From Siniperca chuatsi (Eukaryota > Chordata > Actinopteri > Centrarchiformes > Sinipercidae), in NCBI RefSeq assembly GCF_020085105.1, contig NC_058058.1, positions 8,794,675 through 8,858,674 on the forward strand: DNA of 64,000 nt, read 5' to 3'. The notes beneath the pieces are model-generated. The model was given only the letters and a program-made list of their open reading frames with translations, was not told where the DNA came from and made no database searches. Both the position numbers and the translations under genes were made by a program. This document shows, piece after piece, positions 1 to 50,000 of this stretch (position 1 is its first letter; each line of letters opens with the position of its first letter).

Positions 1-1819
1 GATGCGTGATACAAGTGTGGATCCCTGAAATGTAGCCATCAGTACTTTTAGTCATGTGATGTGCTGGAGGCAGGCTGTGGGCAATAAAGTCATTACTCTA
101 AACAGAGCTAGAAACACCATCTGCTAAACTGTGATATGCTCATTTGTAAACAATACAGACTCCTGGACAAGCTAGATAAGCAGTATTATGAGCCTTAAAC
201 AAGGATCAGTGTTTCTGAATCACTGCCAAATTGTGCCAGTATATATTTGATTAGCCAATATTGGCAGATAGGTAGGTCCAACAGTCCAAACAAATGTACA
301 CGTCCAGACCCACTCTTCATATTGCTTTAGTACATCAATGGTCTGTCAGTGGACCAAACTGATAAAGCCGATATACATACTTAATCCATCTTTTGCTTTC
401 AAAACCATAAATGGGCTAAAATTCTTTTAATTCCATTTAGCAGTATCATACAAGCAAGAAATACACATAGAACGCTTTTAAAATTCAGTTTGGAAGTGTT
501 CAACACTTACTGCTGTGCATAAACACACAGGTGAGGCAGTGTGTTTATGCAAGTCACATGCTAGGACAATGTAATCATGTTATTCATGTGGCTGTAGACC
601 AGACTGAGTGACAGCTTGTGTTTGCACAGGAAAAAAAGATGGGCTGACACTGCGAGAACCGCCTTTACACACAAGAGCCATACACAGGGGTTACGCAAGG
701 GTAAAGCTTAACAGCGCACGGAGGACACACATTCAGTTAAAATAATAAATAGTAAACAATAAGATTCATGTTCATATTCATTTTCAGGACAAAAGTAAAA
801 TACATTAAAACAGAATGAAAAGAATAACATCATTTCTCTTGATAGCCTCTCATCCGGTGATTGTTAAACACAATCACTTCTTCAAAGCGTTAATGAGCTA
901 TTGTATAAGTTTTCTATTAAAATTATTTGTAGTGTGTGAATGTGTTCTTTAACTGTTGACATTGTAGATGAATGTCCTAAATCAGAGTCAAATCCAGACA
1001 TAGACTAAATCTGTTTTTGTTGTTAGTTAAGGATTTAGTTTTAATCCTTGTCCAGGGTTTTATCTGGCAAAGATTTGAGGATTTCAGGGTCCAAGAAACA
1101 TGCCTTCAAGTCATTTTGTTTGTTTTGAATCCTTAGCATTTCACAAGGTGATGTCAAAGTCATATTGGACTTATTTGAAACTTTACCCCTACTGTATGAA
1201 ATTACAGAGAGAACACTCAAGTTCCCTTTTCAAACAAGTCAAACACAGTTTTAGTATCTGGTAAGGTTTGTTGGGCTACTGAGTGGAGTTGTGGATTAAT
1301 AGAGGTACTGTAGCGAAACCTGTCATGCCACATGCCTATTACATTATCATGAAACTACTAATCAATTACAGAAATACACACACACACCATCATTGTGCCT
1401 AGGGATACAGGTTGGCAACATCTTAGTCACAGTCGAAGTTCAGATGTCTCAACTCAACTGTGTATAAATTTCTGACATTATTCAGAACAATTGAGTTCAA
1501 AATGAGTCAGTGTATTGTGGAACCTGTTGTCTTTGTGTAGGAAGTGTAAGCAAGTTAACACTGTGGTTACACAAGGTGAGTTTGATGTGCACTTCTCAGT
1601 AGAAATACTACTCACAGAAAACTTTTTACTGAAGCAGAATAAACCATCATTGTGAACTAGCCTACACTGAATGTGAGCTGAAGTAAATGGAAACAGATAT
1701 CTGTTCCTTAAAAGTATGATGTCTACCCTGTATTTGTTTTATTGTTACATGAGCATGTTAAAGGATATAGTGCTGAAACAAGTTTGGAGTGTTACATTTA
1801 TGCACCCCACCAGAGTCAT

Positions 1820-2010
1820 AGGGAGGTCGCCGGGGTGGAGGGCGGGCGTATAAAACGCAGGACTATGACACCAGAGTCCAGGGTTTGCTTCCAAACTTGG
1901 TTAAGGTTACGAAAACATAGTGGTTTTGGTGAAATCACATTTTGTCTCGTGATTCAACTCTCTGCGAACATATTCTGTATTAACCAGATCATGATCTTTC
2001 GCTAACCTTA
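1820..2010. repeat. GC-rich dispersed repeat fragment (unclassified)
   Basis: The stretch with ggtcgccggggtgga, gtataaaacgcaggac and ttggttaaggttacgaaaac is unlike the AT-rich DNA around it and resembles repeats common in percomorph genomes. The internal TATAAAA could look like a promoter, but the context favours a repeat. Confidence 0.4.
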
Positions 2011-2329
2011 ACAAAGTGCTACCAGTGCCTACGCATATTCATAAAAAAGTCTAATAATGCTGTAGTCACGACGAGTGGATATTTTTACTGTTACGTTCAC
2101 TATCAACATTTTAGTGACTTGCCATTTCCTCATTATGTTAATAGAAAACGTAATCCGGCCAGCATTACGTTTCCCTCAAACGATTTGCTGTTGCAAATTA
2201 GTTGGATATAAACGGAGACATTTTACAGGAGAAAAATAAACTTGTCAGGGTTCTCTGATTGACAAACTCTATTTCAAGACTGTTTTTAAATTACCTCAAA
2301 CATTTTGACGTTTCTGTACTGTCACAGGC

Positions 2330-2460
2330 TGCTCCGAGCTAAAATCGGCTGATATATCGGCCTAGCCAATTTATCGGTCTAGCTCTGTTTTTATAGACTA
2401 AATGATCAGTCAGTTAATAAAAAATAAAGGAGAAATGAATCACTAATCAGTAGTTGCAGC
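2330..2460. repeat. hAT-like non-autonomous transposon fragment
   Basis: The motifs aaatcggctgatatatcggcc and aatcagtagttgcagccct are hallmarks of fish hAT-type MITEs. The element is too degraded to define its ends. Confidence 0.45.
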
Positions 2461-3723
2461 CCTAAAATGACTGAAACATTTTGATAGTGCTGTAGTCTAA
2501 ACAACCTGCTGGTATCAAAGAATTAAACTCATGTGTTGCAATACTACAGGACTTCATTTATGCTTCTGCTTTATTCCTTCAGATCTTTTACATCTGTTTT
2601 TTAAACAAATTTTAAACTTTCTTTTTTAACCTTTTTTTTTTTTTAAAATAGTGCCATCTTATGTGAACCATTTGTCTGAAATTCATTCTCAGGTGGCATT
2701 TTACTTTTCTTTATTATTGTCTGGCCATAATTGAATGGCCAAGTTAAATAGCTGTAGAGGAATTCATAGAGATGGATTCAGTGCAGTTAAAGATAGCTTT
2801 GTCAGTAAAATCCTTGGTGGGCTTCAAGTAGTACATTGGTGACACTGCTGTCAAGTTGATTTTATGTGTTCCTTTTAGTCTATTGTTCTTGGTTAAATAA
2901 GGGTATTGATTCCAAATGATACCATGGCCTAATAATACCTAACTTACATCATTAAGTATCAGTCAGACAAAATATATTGTTCAGTGGAGGGATCACTTCT
3001 GTCTCTGCAAACAGTATTTAGTATTTATTGACATAATATTGACTTTAACTAATTTTGCATGTTTCGCCTAGTGTGCATTTCATCATCTGACTAAAAGCGG
3101 TTTTGGAAAAAAACATTAGATTTTTGGGTTTTGACATGCACTTATCTGTGAGTTCAGAGTTCAGGAGCAGTTAGCCTTCATCAGCCGTTGCTGCAGGGAT
3201 GTTTCTACATCTGTCAGAGAGGATCAATTATCTTGCATGATTCTCTACAGAGAATGATGGGGAAAGCAGCATCAGGCTGCCTTTTGTTGTGTACGTATTT
3301 GCAAATGACTGATGATGAGTCACAACATCAGTTAGTTGTTGCTCATAAAGTGATAGCTGTGTGCCCTGGACAATGAAAATAGTTAAACATTAACTTTAAT
3401 ACATCCCTTTCAGGCACTTGTGGGAATGGCTCTCATTAGCTAACAGCAACATAGTGATACTGAAAACTTTGAATGAAGTTGCATTTAAAGCCTAATTAAA
3501 ATGCTGTTGCATGGCTAAGTAGCCATGACATACTTTTCCTTAACAGACTGGAACTATAAAACAGCGTAGAATGACCTACATACTGTAGTAGTCTGTCATT
3601 ACCCTTAGGTGCTGGTTATGCACGTCTCACACTCTTGAATGTGATAACACGCATAGCTGTGCACACAAAGGTAACAAAGACTTCTGGAGACAGAGGAAGT
3701 AGCAAGAAAACTTTCCAAAAGTA

Positions 3724-3726
<3 letters not shown>

Positions 3727-3757
<31 letters not shown>

Positions 3758-3762
3758 TATTA
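3727..3762. repeat. (ATT)n microsatellite
   Basis: About twelve perfect ATT units immediately upstream of a MITE. Confidence 0.9.
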
Positions 3763-3859
3763 ACATTAGAAGCCATCAAACAGGATTTTAGAGAAAAGAG
3801 TCATTTATGTGTTTCCTGAGAATTAAATATCACCGTCTAGTTTGTACAGTAAATATGTA

Positions 3860-4150
3860 GCTGGGGCTAGCAGTCGGGTTAGCTTAGCTTAGTTTAGCAT
3901 AAAGACTGGGAACAGGGGGAAACAGCTAGCCTGGCTGAAGGTAACAAGTACCACCTACCAGCATCTCTGTAGCTCACTTATTAGTTACATCTCATTTCTT
4001 CAACTCTCCATAAAATGACTTTTTTTCTTTTTGTCATTCACTTCGGTTTATGTGAGCTTTAGAGGGGCTGGTAGGCGGATTGTGTTACCTTTGGACAGAG
4101 CCAGGCTAGCTGTTTCCCCATGTTTCCAGTCTTTATGCTAAGCTAACCAA
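3860..4150. mobile_element. MITE with long terminal inverted repeats
   Basis: The left arm (about 3873-3960: ttagcataaagactgggaac ... aacagctagcctggct ... cacctaccagc) is the reverse complement of the right arm (about 4065-4148: ggctggtaggcgg ... agccaggctagctgtttccc ... agtctttatgctaagctaa). Arms of roughly 80 bases around a 100-base loop could fold into a long hairpin. It matches a repeat I know to be abundant in percomorph fish. Confidence 0.85.
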
Positions 4151-5884
4151 GTGCTGACTCGTATATTTACAAAAATGCTTCCTAGTATTCCTGTAAGGTG
4201 ACAGAGATGGCACCTGTTTTAGTCCATCTGCATACAGAAAACATGTGGTTTGGCTGTAGCAAGTTTGTAGATACAGATGCAAATGTGTAAGTTTCATTGC
4301 AGTAGGCCTCACTTTAGTTCCCTTTGTCCCTCCCTCTCCCTGTCTATCTATGTCTCTCTGTCTTGTTCTTATGCAAATAAACATTCTCACATTTTACTGC
4401 ACAGCCAGAGAAAGTACAGAATGCACTTTCATTTCTCAGTTACATCCTGTTGAACTTCATCCAAATCAAGGCATTCTGAAGATTCTTTTTTTTTTTCAGA
4501 ATGGCAGGTGTTGTTAGTTCACAGAGTGAAAGGCTATGATCGTTTCTGGGTATGCTGTTGACATGTAAACATAGATGACATAGAGACAAAGTCAAAGACA
4601 TGCCTCATCCTCTCTCTGTCCATCTCTGGACATCTTTTCTGACCACAAAACAGCCTATTTATCTCACACACTGCAGTTATTAATTAATTGACTGGTTGGT
4701 GGGCTATTGATGTGCATGAAAAAATACCAATACACAACATTTGGTAGCTGTTTAATTACAAAAAGTGTACGTATGTGAGTGTGCCTGTCTGTCTTTTTTA
4801 TGTGTCTATATGAGCCTGTGAACTCCAGACTGTTGAAGCTTGGAACAGTTGTCACCTACAGTATATAGTTACAGGAAAAGGTGACGCTCCTACCTGCACA
4901 ACAGCAGATGAAATGATGTGCATTGCTGTTTGCACACTCGTGAATATGCATGGTTTTTGAAGTCACAGTGGTCGATAAATTGTGCCGCTGCTACTAGTGT
5001 TTGCTTGTCATTTGGCTTCCTGTTTCATCCAGTTGTGTAAAGGAAAACAGCTTTTGTGTCTTAAGCGGCCTTTGTTTAATGTGATGACAACTCATGATTA
5101 TTGATGTAGCCTCTCTGTTGACTTTGAAGCCCCTGCAGCCTCACACTGATGCCAACGTCCCAGGAGAGGAGTTAAAATAATTCTGATGACTGAACAAAGC
5201 CAAAAGCTTGTTGTTTCACAACAAAGTGGACAATAATTGAATTAATAATCTTGTTTTGGCTCGTAGGTAGCCAATTTCTTGTTTTAGTTGACTTCTAGAT
5301 CCCAAGCAAGTTTTTGTGTTCATCATCTTTGATCATTGGTTTTAAAAAGAGAGAAAATATGCTGCTTAGCAAACTAAAACAGTGAATCACTGCTTAGGGA
5401 ATGTTGAACAGAACCAGCTAAGCAGAGAGTGAGTTTGTGTTTCTTAGAACAGCGTTCCATGTTAAGTGTTTAAGTTTTATATAGAACAAAGGCTAATTAT
5501 GCCACCAGGATATACTGCATTATACTATACTGTACATGGACCATACAAATCTCTGAAATCAGTGTTTAATTTGTCTCAGGAATCCTTTTTTTTTTTTTTT
5601 CATCTACAGTAGGTCAACCAAACTATCATTGTTAATATCCCCATTGACATAATTTTTATTGTACTATTTATTAACTCATTAATTCATCACAAAAGGTCAT
5701 CCCTAATCACATAACTTAAAAAAATGTTTAGATGTCAGATGAAAGTACTTCAAAGCTCAGAGTAGTTACTTTTTTTTCTGTTGTGGAAAACATTCAAAAA
5801 TATAATTTTAGCTGACATGTTTTCAAGTGGATTCAGTCAGCAGAGACTCTACTAATGTCATATTTTGAACCGTGTGCCCCACAG

Positions 5885-43473
<37,589 letters not shown>

Positions 43474-44563
43474 CCTGCTATAAAACCTCATGTTTCTCTT
43501 CGCTAGGCTTTCCTCAGCAGTGCATCAACGGTGCTTCTCTTTACAACTCCAGAATATTCCATAAATATACTGGGAACCAACACTGCCACTGCAATATGAT
43601 GTTTTTCAAACTCCATGATCCCTGTAACAAGTATGAACATTGCAACAGTAAGAATGCAACTAAGCAATACAAGCCCTGAAAAATCCAGACAGTTAAGTGC
43701 TTTGCAAAGTTTTGTGTGTTTTTTTGTTTTGTACTCATGTCATGAAATGACTGCATTTTCTCCAAGTCAGATAATGATTTGATGTATGCAAGGACTACAA
43801 AAAAAAGCTGTAAGTGCCTTCACACTTGCTGCAGCAACTGGGTCACATGAGTTGGAAAGCAAGAATAAATGTATTTTTGAGGAAGTGCTGAACTACTGTA
43901 TACAAACCCAGCATGGCAAGAACTATCCATTTGTATTCAGTGATTGAGGGTTGGACCTCAATGGTTGGACCTATTCCATGTCTTTGTCTTTGACCTTTAT
44001 CAGATGTTATCATTTGTCAACAATTTGAGTATTCAAACTAGAATCTCCTTGTTTTGTATGATTCCCGGCTCATGCAAATGTCCTGATTGTAAAGGCACCT
44101 GTAGTTGATGCTTTCATAACTTAGTTTATAATGGAGCAAACCAAGTTTTCTTAGTAATTCCTTTTGGACATTGTTTTCCTGGAGCGAACAGCAGCTAACA
44201 ATGCTTTATACAGATAGGGGACGAATGAAGCCACAAATGAATGCGTAGTGTGCAAGAAATGTATGCTATGCTTTTTTAAAGTTTTTTTTTTGTATGTAGG
44301 CCTACTGTATGTATCAATGTTTGTTTTGTGGGAAATTATGCAGTTATGTATGCAGTATATCACATTGCACGGTGCAGCGCAATGACATGGGTTGTGTGTG
44401 TCCAGTTACCCTAATTGTTGATATATTTTTGTCATAATTCAAATTGTTACACGAAAACATATGTTACCTGGATCAGCTGTATGTTAATATTTGATACTAA
44501 AGATATGATGTTAAAGGTTATGTAAGAGGGAGCGGTTTTAAAATATTGAATAAGAAATTGTTA

Positions 44564-44569
44564 AATAAA
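44564..44569 (+). terminator. crybg2: Polyadenylation signal, probable end of the crybg2 3' UTR
   Basis: AATAAA about 1.1 kb after the stop codon, in AT-rich sequence, followed within 100 bases by T-rich tracts. An earlier AATAAA at 43864-43869 could give a shorter transcript. The 43474-44590 interval is otherwise without recognisable coding sequence and is taken as the 3' UTR. Confidence 0.5.
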
Positions 44570-44777
44570 ACAAAGCTAATTGATTTCAAAAGATTGAAGA
44601 ATTTTTGTAACATTATGTAAATCCACTGTTTTAAAAAAAAACACTATATCCACCCACTAAAAACCAATTTACTACAAACATTTATCCTGACTTCTTTGGG
44701 TTTTTTTAATTAAAAATGTAAGTTTTTTTTTTAATTTTTTTTTTTACTGATTTACACAGATTTATGACAGGATCTTT

Positions 44778-44869
44778 AGTTAATACTATCATGAGGCAAA
44801 ATAACTTGCTGTAGATCAGCTTTGTTTGTAAAAACTGCACAGGTATCATACTCCCTTGTGCTCGACAGG

Positions 44870-44900
<31 letters not shown>

Positions 44901-45774
44901 GACTAGACACCATCTTGCGATGCACTAGCCGCGACACCAAATCGCTGGGAATGGTGCAATGGATCACATGACATCAGAGAAGTGAGTTTATAATAATTTA
45001 TAAATAATTGGTAATAATTATGTCTAAAACGAATGTGGCCAGAGGCGTAAAGTCATGAGCATGAACGCGTTCATGTTTCTGGTGAACTGAACGTAATGTA
45101 TCCGTTTGAAACTAATGAACGTGAGTGTCGTTAACTCCCGCGAGAGTTAATGAGGCACCATGTTTTACGGCAGCCGGCATGCCCGTGTTTTGGGTCACAG
45201 ATTTTTGAAACGACACAGGGAGCTGAAGCATCCGACCAGGGAAATATCTGTGAGTGAATGATGATCACAAGAACAACAAAGGGTAAGATGAGCCAACAGC
45301 CGCAAAGTTCCTCCACCCAAGTCAAACTCACGGCATTTTGTAAAGGAAAAAAATGGAACGCGAACTAGTTCAGTTTTTGGTACTGTGAACTTAGTTCAAA
45401 AATCAAAATTGTGAGCTATGAACGTGAACTAGTTCATTTTACTGAACTTTGAACTAGCTCTTGTGAAGTATGAACTTGCACAACACTGTCCGGCGCCCTT
45501 GTTCGGACCACACCCATCTTCATTTTGCGTCTTGCGCGGTTGTGACGCTATCACGTTGACTAAATCTGTCACCTGGCACACACTCACACTCGCGGCTGGT
45601 AATCAAAGGGGTCACATCAATGTTCAGCTGCAAGCACACGTACAATTTCTTCAGAAAAATCTTTGGTTGAGTATATCTTAAGTTAATACTACCAAAAAGG
45701 CCAAAGAGCTTGCTGTAGATCAGCTTTGTTTATAACAACCACACAGGTCTCATATTTCTTTGTGCTCTGCAGGT
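44778..45774. repeat. Pair of about 93-bp direct repeats flanking repeat-rich DNA between crybg2 and the annexin gene
   Basis: Copy 1 (44778-44870) and copy 2 (45681-45774) share agttaatacta, cttgctgtagatcagctttg, and an ending ttgtgctc-gacaggt / ttgtgctctgcaggt, 903 bases apart. Between them lie a 26-base A run (44874-44899), a GC-rich repeat patch and a hAT fragment. Confidence 0.7.
45037..45487. mobile_element. hAT-type non-autonomous transposon
   Basis: The right end reads, on the reverse strand, CAGTGTTGTGCAAGTTCATA, a typical hAT terminal repeat with the CAG-GTTG core. The body contains the repeated gaac-tagttca phrases (gaacgcgaactagttcag, gaacgtgaactagttcattt) characteristic of a known fish hAT family. 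The left end is less clear. Confidence 0.7.
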
Positions 45775-46629
45775 GAACAGCAGGTAGAAGTTGAGCAGCA
45801 CAGAGGATTGGACAGATTAAAACTATAAGAGGAATACATTTGTTCACCGGTCTCATCATGCTCAGGCAGCACTGTGTTTTCTGTTGGACCTATCATTTGA
45901 TTTTGACTATGAGTTTGAAAGTGAATGTGATATGTCTGTCAGTGTGTGTGTGTCTCTCTCGTTTTCCCTTTCCTTTCTGCCCCGCTCTCTCGACTGGAGG
46001 AAAAGGGCGGATAAGAGTTTTGAAGTTTTAGATTGCTATCACTGGCAGACATAAATGCAGGTGCTGAGAAGGCCTTTTGTTAGCTCTCGTGACACAGTTC
46101 AGTTTTCAGGTGTTGGAGCCAAAAGACCATCCGGTTATACATGAGTACACCAGTCTTAGGAAGATCTGTTTTACCCTGAAACCAGAGTTACCCCCTAACT
46201 TACTTACAGAGATGACTGGTGGGTTTGTTTATCAGATATCTGCTACATCTTGGTGAAAAACTGTAAAATGGCAAAGGTATAACTTGAAAACATCAACAAA
46301 TACCACACATTCTTCAATAGAGGGGATACACTGTGAAGCCTGACACAAAACAATTGTCATTGATGATTTATTTTTGGCAAACTCAACCACAAAATCTACA
46401 GCCTAAATGGTCAAGTAGCAAGAGGGGTCACCTGTAAACAAACTTGACTGTCTGGATTCCTCCTGTGCAAGGAATGTCAGTATTGTGGGTTGTCATATTA
46501 ATTCTACAGACCAATAGTGTTGACAAAGCTGTGAAGACACTGAGCACCAATTGGTCAGCTGTATGATTGACAGTCAGAGTGAACTGCAGCAGGTGTGGCA
46601 TAGTAAGGGTGGGACTGAGATACAGGGCT

Positions 46630-46695
46630 GATTAGAGGAGATTGTAAAAATACTCCTCCACATCTTCCCACAGCTGCCACAGCATTCTGTTACAG
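46630..46695 (+). promoter_or_regulatory. Candidate non-coding first exon and core promoter of the annexin gene
   Basis: The ATG exon is preceded by an acceptor (ttcttgcag|TTAAAACAAAGTT ATG at 47056), so a 5' UTR exon must lie upstream. The nearest good donor is TTACAG|gtaggaaa at 46695/46696, preceded by a TATA-like 'gtaaaaatac' near 46644. This is position and consensus only; other upstream exons are possible. Confidence 0.3.
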
Positions 46696-47068
46696 GTAGG
46701 AAAAAATAAGCATTCTTTAAAGATTTTGTAAGAAAATGTACTTGTGTTATTCTGTCAGGTGTTTGTTTTGGCATGTTGGGTGTCTTAGTCCCTCAGATAA
46801 ACACTTGAAGTAATATAATGGTTTTGTTGAGATAACTACTAGTTTCATGAATAAACTGTCATCAAGTGATTCATTGAACAAAAATTCAAATTCAGAATGA
46901 GGTTAACGTTTCCCATTCCTACTATTTACATAACAAAATTGGGTGTAATTTTATGTTCATGCTGTGCCCACGTGCCTGTGTGGCTTAATGTAATTTACTG
47001 TATGTCTCTGAATGTGTATGGACCATTTATCTCTTCTTTACATTCTTTCTTGCAGTTAAAACAAAGTT

Positions 47069-50000
47069 ATGGACCCTGAGTACTTCAAATCCTATGTAAG
47101 TAAACTTTTCTGCCTTGTCTTCCCTCTGCTATTGCATTATGACTCTGTTTACCAAGACACCACATTTGTAGGTAATATAATCTGCTGTCTTGTGTTCTCT
47201 GCATACCTTCTAACGTTATCTACAAAAGTCATTATGTACGTGATGCCTCCAGACATGTTGCAATGTGAACTTGTGTTTCCATTCAGATGTTAACTAGTCA
47301 CAACAGGAGTATAGAATACTTGACATTCTTTAAATTCAAACACAATGAAAACTGACTCATATCTTTGCTCAACTTCCACCAATACCAAAGTATGTCTGCT
47401 AAATCTTGCTTCCTTTCTTGTTACACAGTCCACTTGTTCCCTGTCACTCAATTATCACATTTTTGATTAAAACAGACAGGATATGTGTCCAATGGCAGGA
47501 TTTATGCCTAATCTTCCCGTCCTGGCAGTATTTGTTTGGTTTGTTTACATGTTTTTGTTTCTTTCTCTCACTCTCCCTATTTGTCAAATAGGAGATGTGT
47601 TGGGGTACCCTTGGAACGGTGCGACCCTTCTCCAATTTCCACCCTGACCGGGATGCCATGGAGATCCAGGCAGCACTAGAGAAGAAAGGTACCTCTGCTA
47701 GTAGATTAAAACTGGTTTGGAAAGCCAGATTGGTGTTGTTGACCAGCAGTGTTGGATAAAGCTGTACACAATCCTACTTTTCTTTTGCCTCTTAACATTC
47801 CTCGCCGCTTTGCTAAACTCTCAGTACTGTATCATAATTGAAATCCAAACATTGTGTACCTGGCTCAGATGCGGGGACTCTGGTGAGGATCCTAACCAAT
47901 CGGAACAACGCCCAGAGACAAGTGATCGCAGAGACTTTTAAAGAAATCACTCAAAAGGTAAAGAAACATGACCAGAATATGTTTAAAATAGCACTTCTTA
48001 CTGAATTTAACAGTTTACAAGATAAAAAAGGCTCTAAAAAGCATTTAGAAACAAAAACATGATATTCAGAATAACAGCTTCAAAGTTCAAATCCACAGCA
48101 GCCCCCCAATGAAAAATATTCCCTAAAATAATCCATGTTATGCAATACAACAGAATGTAGAGTTGCAATGATAATACTGTATGTCGCAAACAGGTATGTT
48201 TGCTCATCTTTAACTTCCATGTGTTTGCTGATCAAACATTATTTAAACTGGTCTTAAAGGGTTTGAACACACCTTTGTTTAGAGAGGGAGTAGCATACAC
48301 AGTATACACTAAAATAATGACACAGGGTGAGTCAGAGAATTAATATGAACCTGTAGTGTTATATATATAAACTGCAAGGAGAAATCAACAAAAAAAAACA
48401 TGACTTTTCTTTCCCTTGTATTACAAGTATTTTATTTAACACAAGGAGGTGATAGTATCTGGCAGACACAAACTTTCACACTGTCACTCTGTGACTCTGG
48501 GGCCTCTTGTTATATATATATCAAAATAACTATTTCTTGGGTTTGTTTCTGATCTGGTACATTGAGAGTCATATCTAAGATATGTGAAAACATCAGTGTT
48601 TATTCTGACTCTGCACCAGGACCTGGAAGCTGGAGTGAAGAAAGCTCTGGCTGGAGACCTGGAGATTCTACTGTTGGAACTGCTGATGCCTCCTCTGCAG
48701 TATGAGGCTCTTCGCCTGCAACAGGCCATGGCAGTGAGTGGGTGTTTGTGTGTTTGTATACAAATTTTGGGGGGCTTGTTGTGGGTGTTGTCATGTGTGT
48801 ATGCGTGAATCCCTTGTGGGGAGGCGGGGATTTTACCTTGCCTGACAGGATGCACATACAGCATGTGTGTGCTTGTGTGTGTGCAGGGTTTAGGCACAGA
48901 TGAGGAAACACTACTGGAGATCCTGTGCACGCGATCCGGAAAGCAGCTTCAAGGAATTAGTACTGCATACCAACATTGTAAGTCATATAACTTTCCTAGT
49001 CTTTCCCCAAAAATGTTTTGATTGATTGTTGTGGACATTTAAACCCCTAATCCATAATCTCTTGTCCTGATATTGGTCATATTGTTTGTTTGTCTCCCTG
49101 TTCAGTGTATAAGAAGGACCTGGAGAAGGAACTGAAAGGAGAAACCAGTGGAGACTTTGCTAAGCTTGTTGTGGCTTTGTTAAATGTAATTTGAGTATTT
49201 ATTTCCTTTACCATCACCTTTAACCTCATAAGTGAACTGTTGGTGACAGTCAGTAAAGCTACAAAAGTGGGCATTGATCCCCCACCTTTCATATTATTAA
49301 AACAATTCATCTTGGATATGAAATAGCAGTGGGGCAACATCACAGTGGGGATGTAAAAATAGCGTTTCTGTGACAGGTTCTTCTGAAACACAATTTTCTT
49401 TGGCTTGAAATTGCAATTTAAAGTGTTTTCTCACTCCGCTCTCCCAAAAAGAAAGAAGACGTTGCTGGTGTGGTTCAGAGAGATATTGAGGTATTATTTT
49501 CCATGATACTTTAATACACAAATGTTGTAATCTAGGTGGGTGTGAGGAGCAGCATGCAGTACTATATTTTAATATGATAAAGCAGACACAAAGCACTACA
49601 TTTTGACTATTATGGCAGTTACAAGGCGGATACAAGCAATTGAATGACGCATGTAGTGGTTGTAAGCCAGACATGTCTGAGATTTCACCCCTTTGACTGT
49701 GTTTTTTTGTTTTTATTCTTTCAGTCTCTCTCTGCGTCACTAAATGGGAAAAAAGCTGATGTAGGACCATGGATCGACATACTGACCTCTAGAGACTCAG
49801 ACCATCTTAACAAAGGTGAGGCTGTAATATATTTTTCTTACATAGTCCTTGCGTATTTGCTTCTGTGTGTTAGAAAGTCTTCACTGTTTTAAATAGAGTA
49901 TGTTCATTCCCCTGACCTTGTACATTATTGCCAGTGCTGATGGGACTGGAGCTGGAGACCGGACAGGTGGTGGATCAGACTGTGGAAAAGCAGTTTACAG

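Larger units (their letters stand above)
1..5884. other. Upstream non-coding stretch (probably intron of crybg2)
   Basis: No open frame here has splice signals or a recognisable product. AT-rich single-copy-looking DNA is mixed with a GC-rich repeat fragment near 1820-2010, a hAT-like fragment near 2330-2460, an ATT microsatellite and a MITE. The missing first exon of crybg2 could be here or outside the window; I could not pick it out. Confidence 0.4.

Noticed and set aside
1848..1856. TATAAAA after a GC-rich stretch as a crybg2 promoter
   Set aside because: It is embedded in sequence that looks like a dispersed repeat, and no exon with a suitable donor follows.
49297..49770. 157-codon minus-strand frame
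   Set aside because: It spans two annexin exons on the opposite strand and has no gene-like features.
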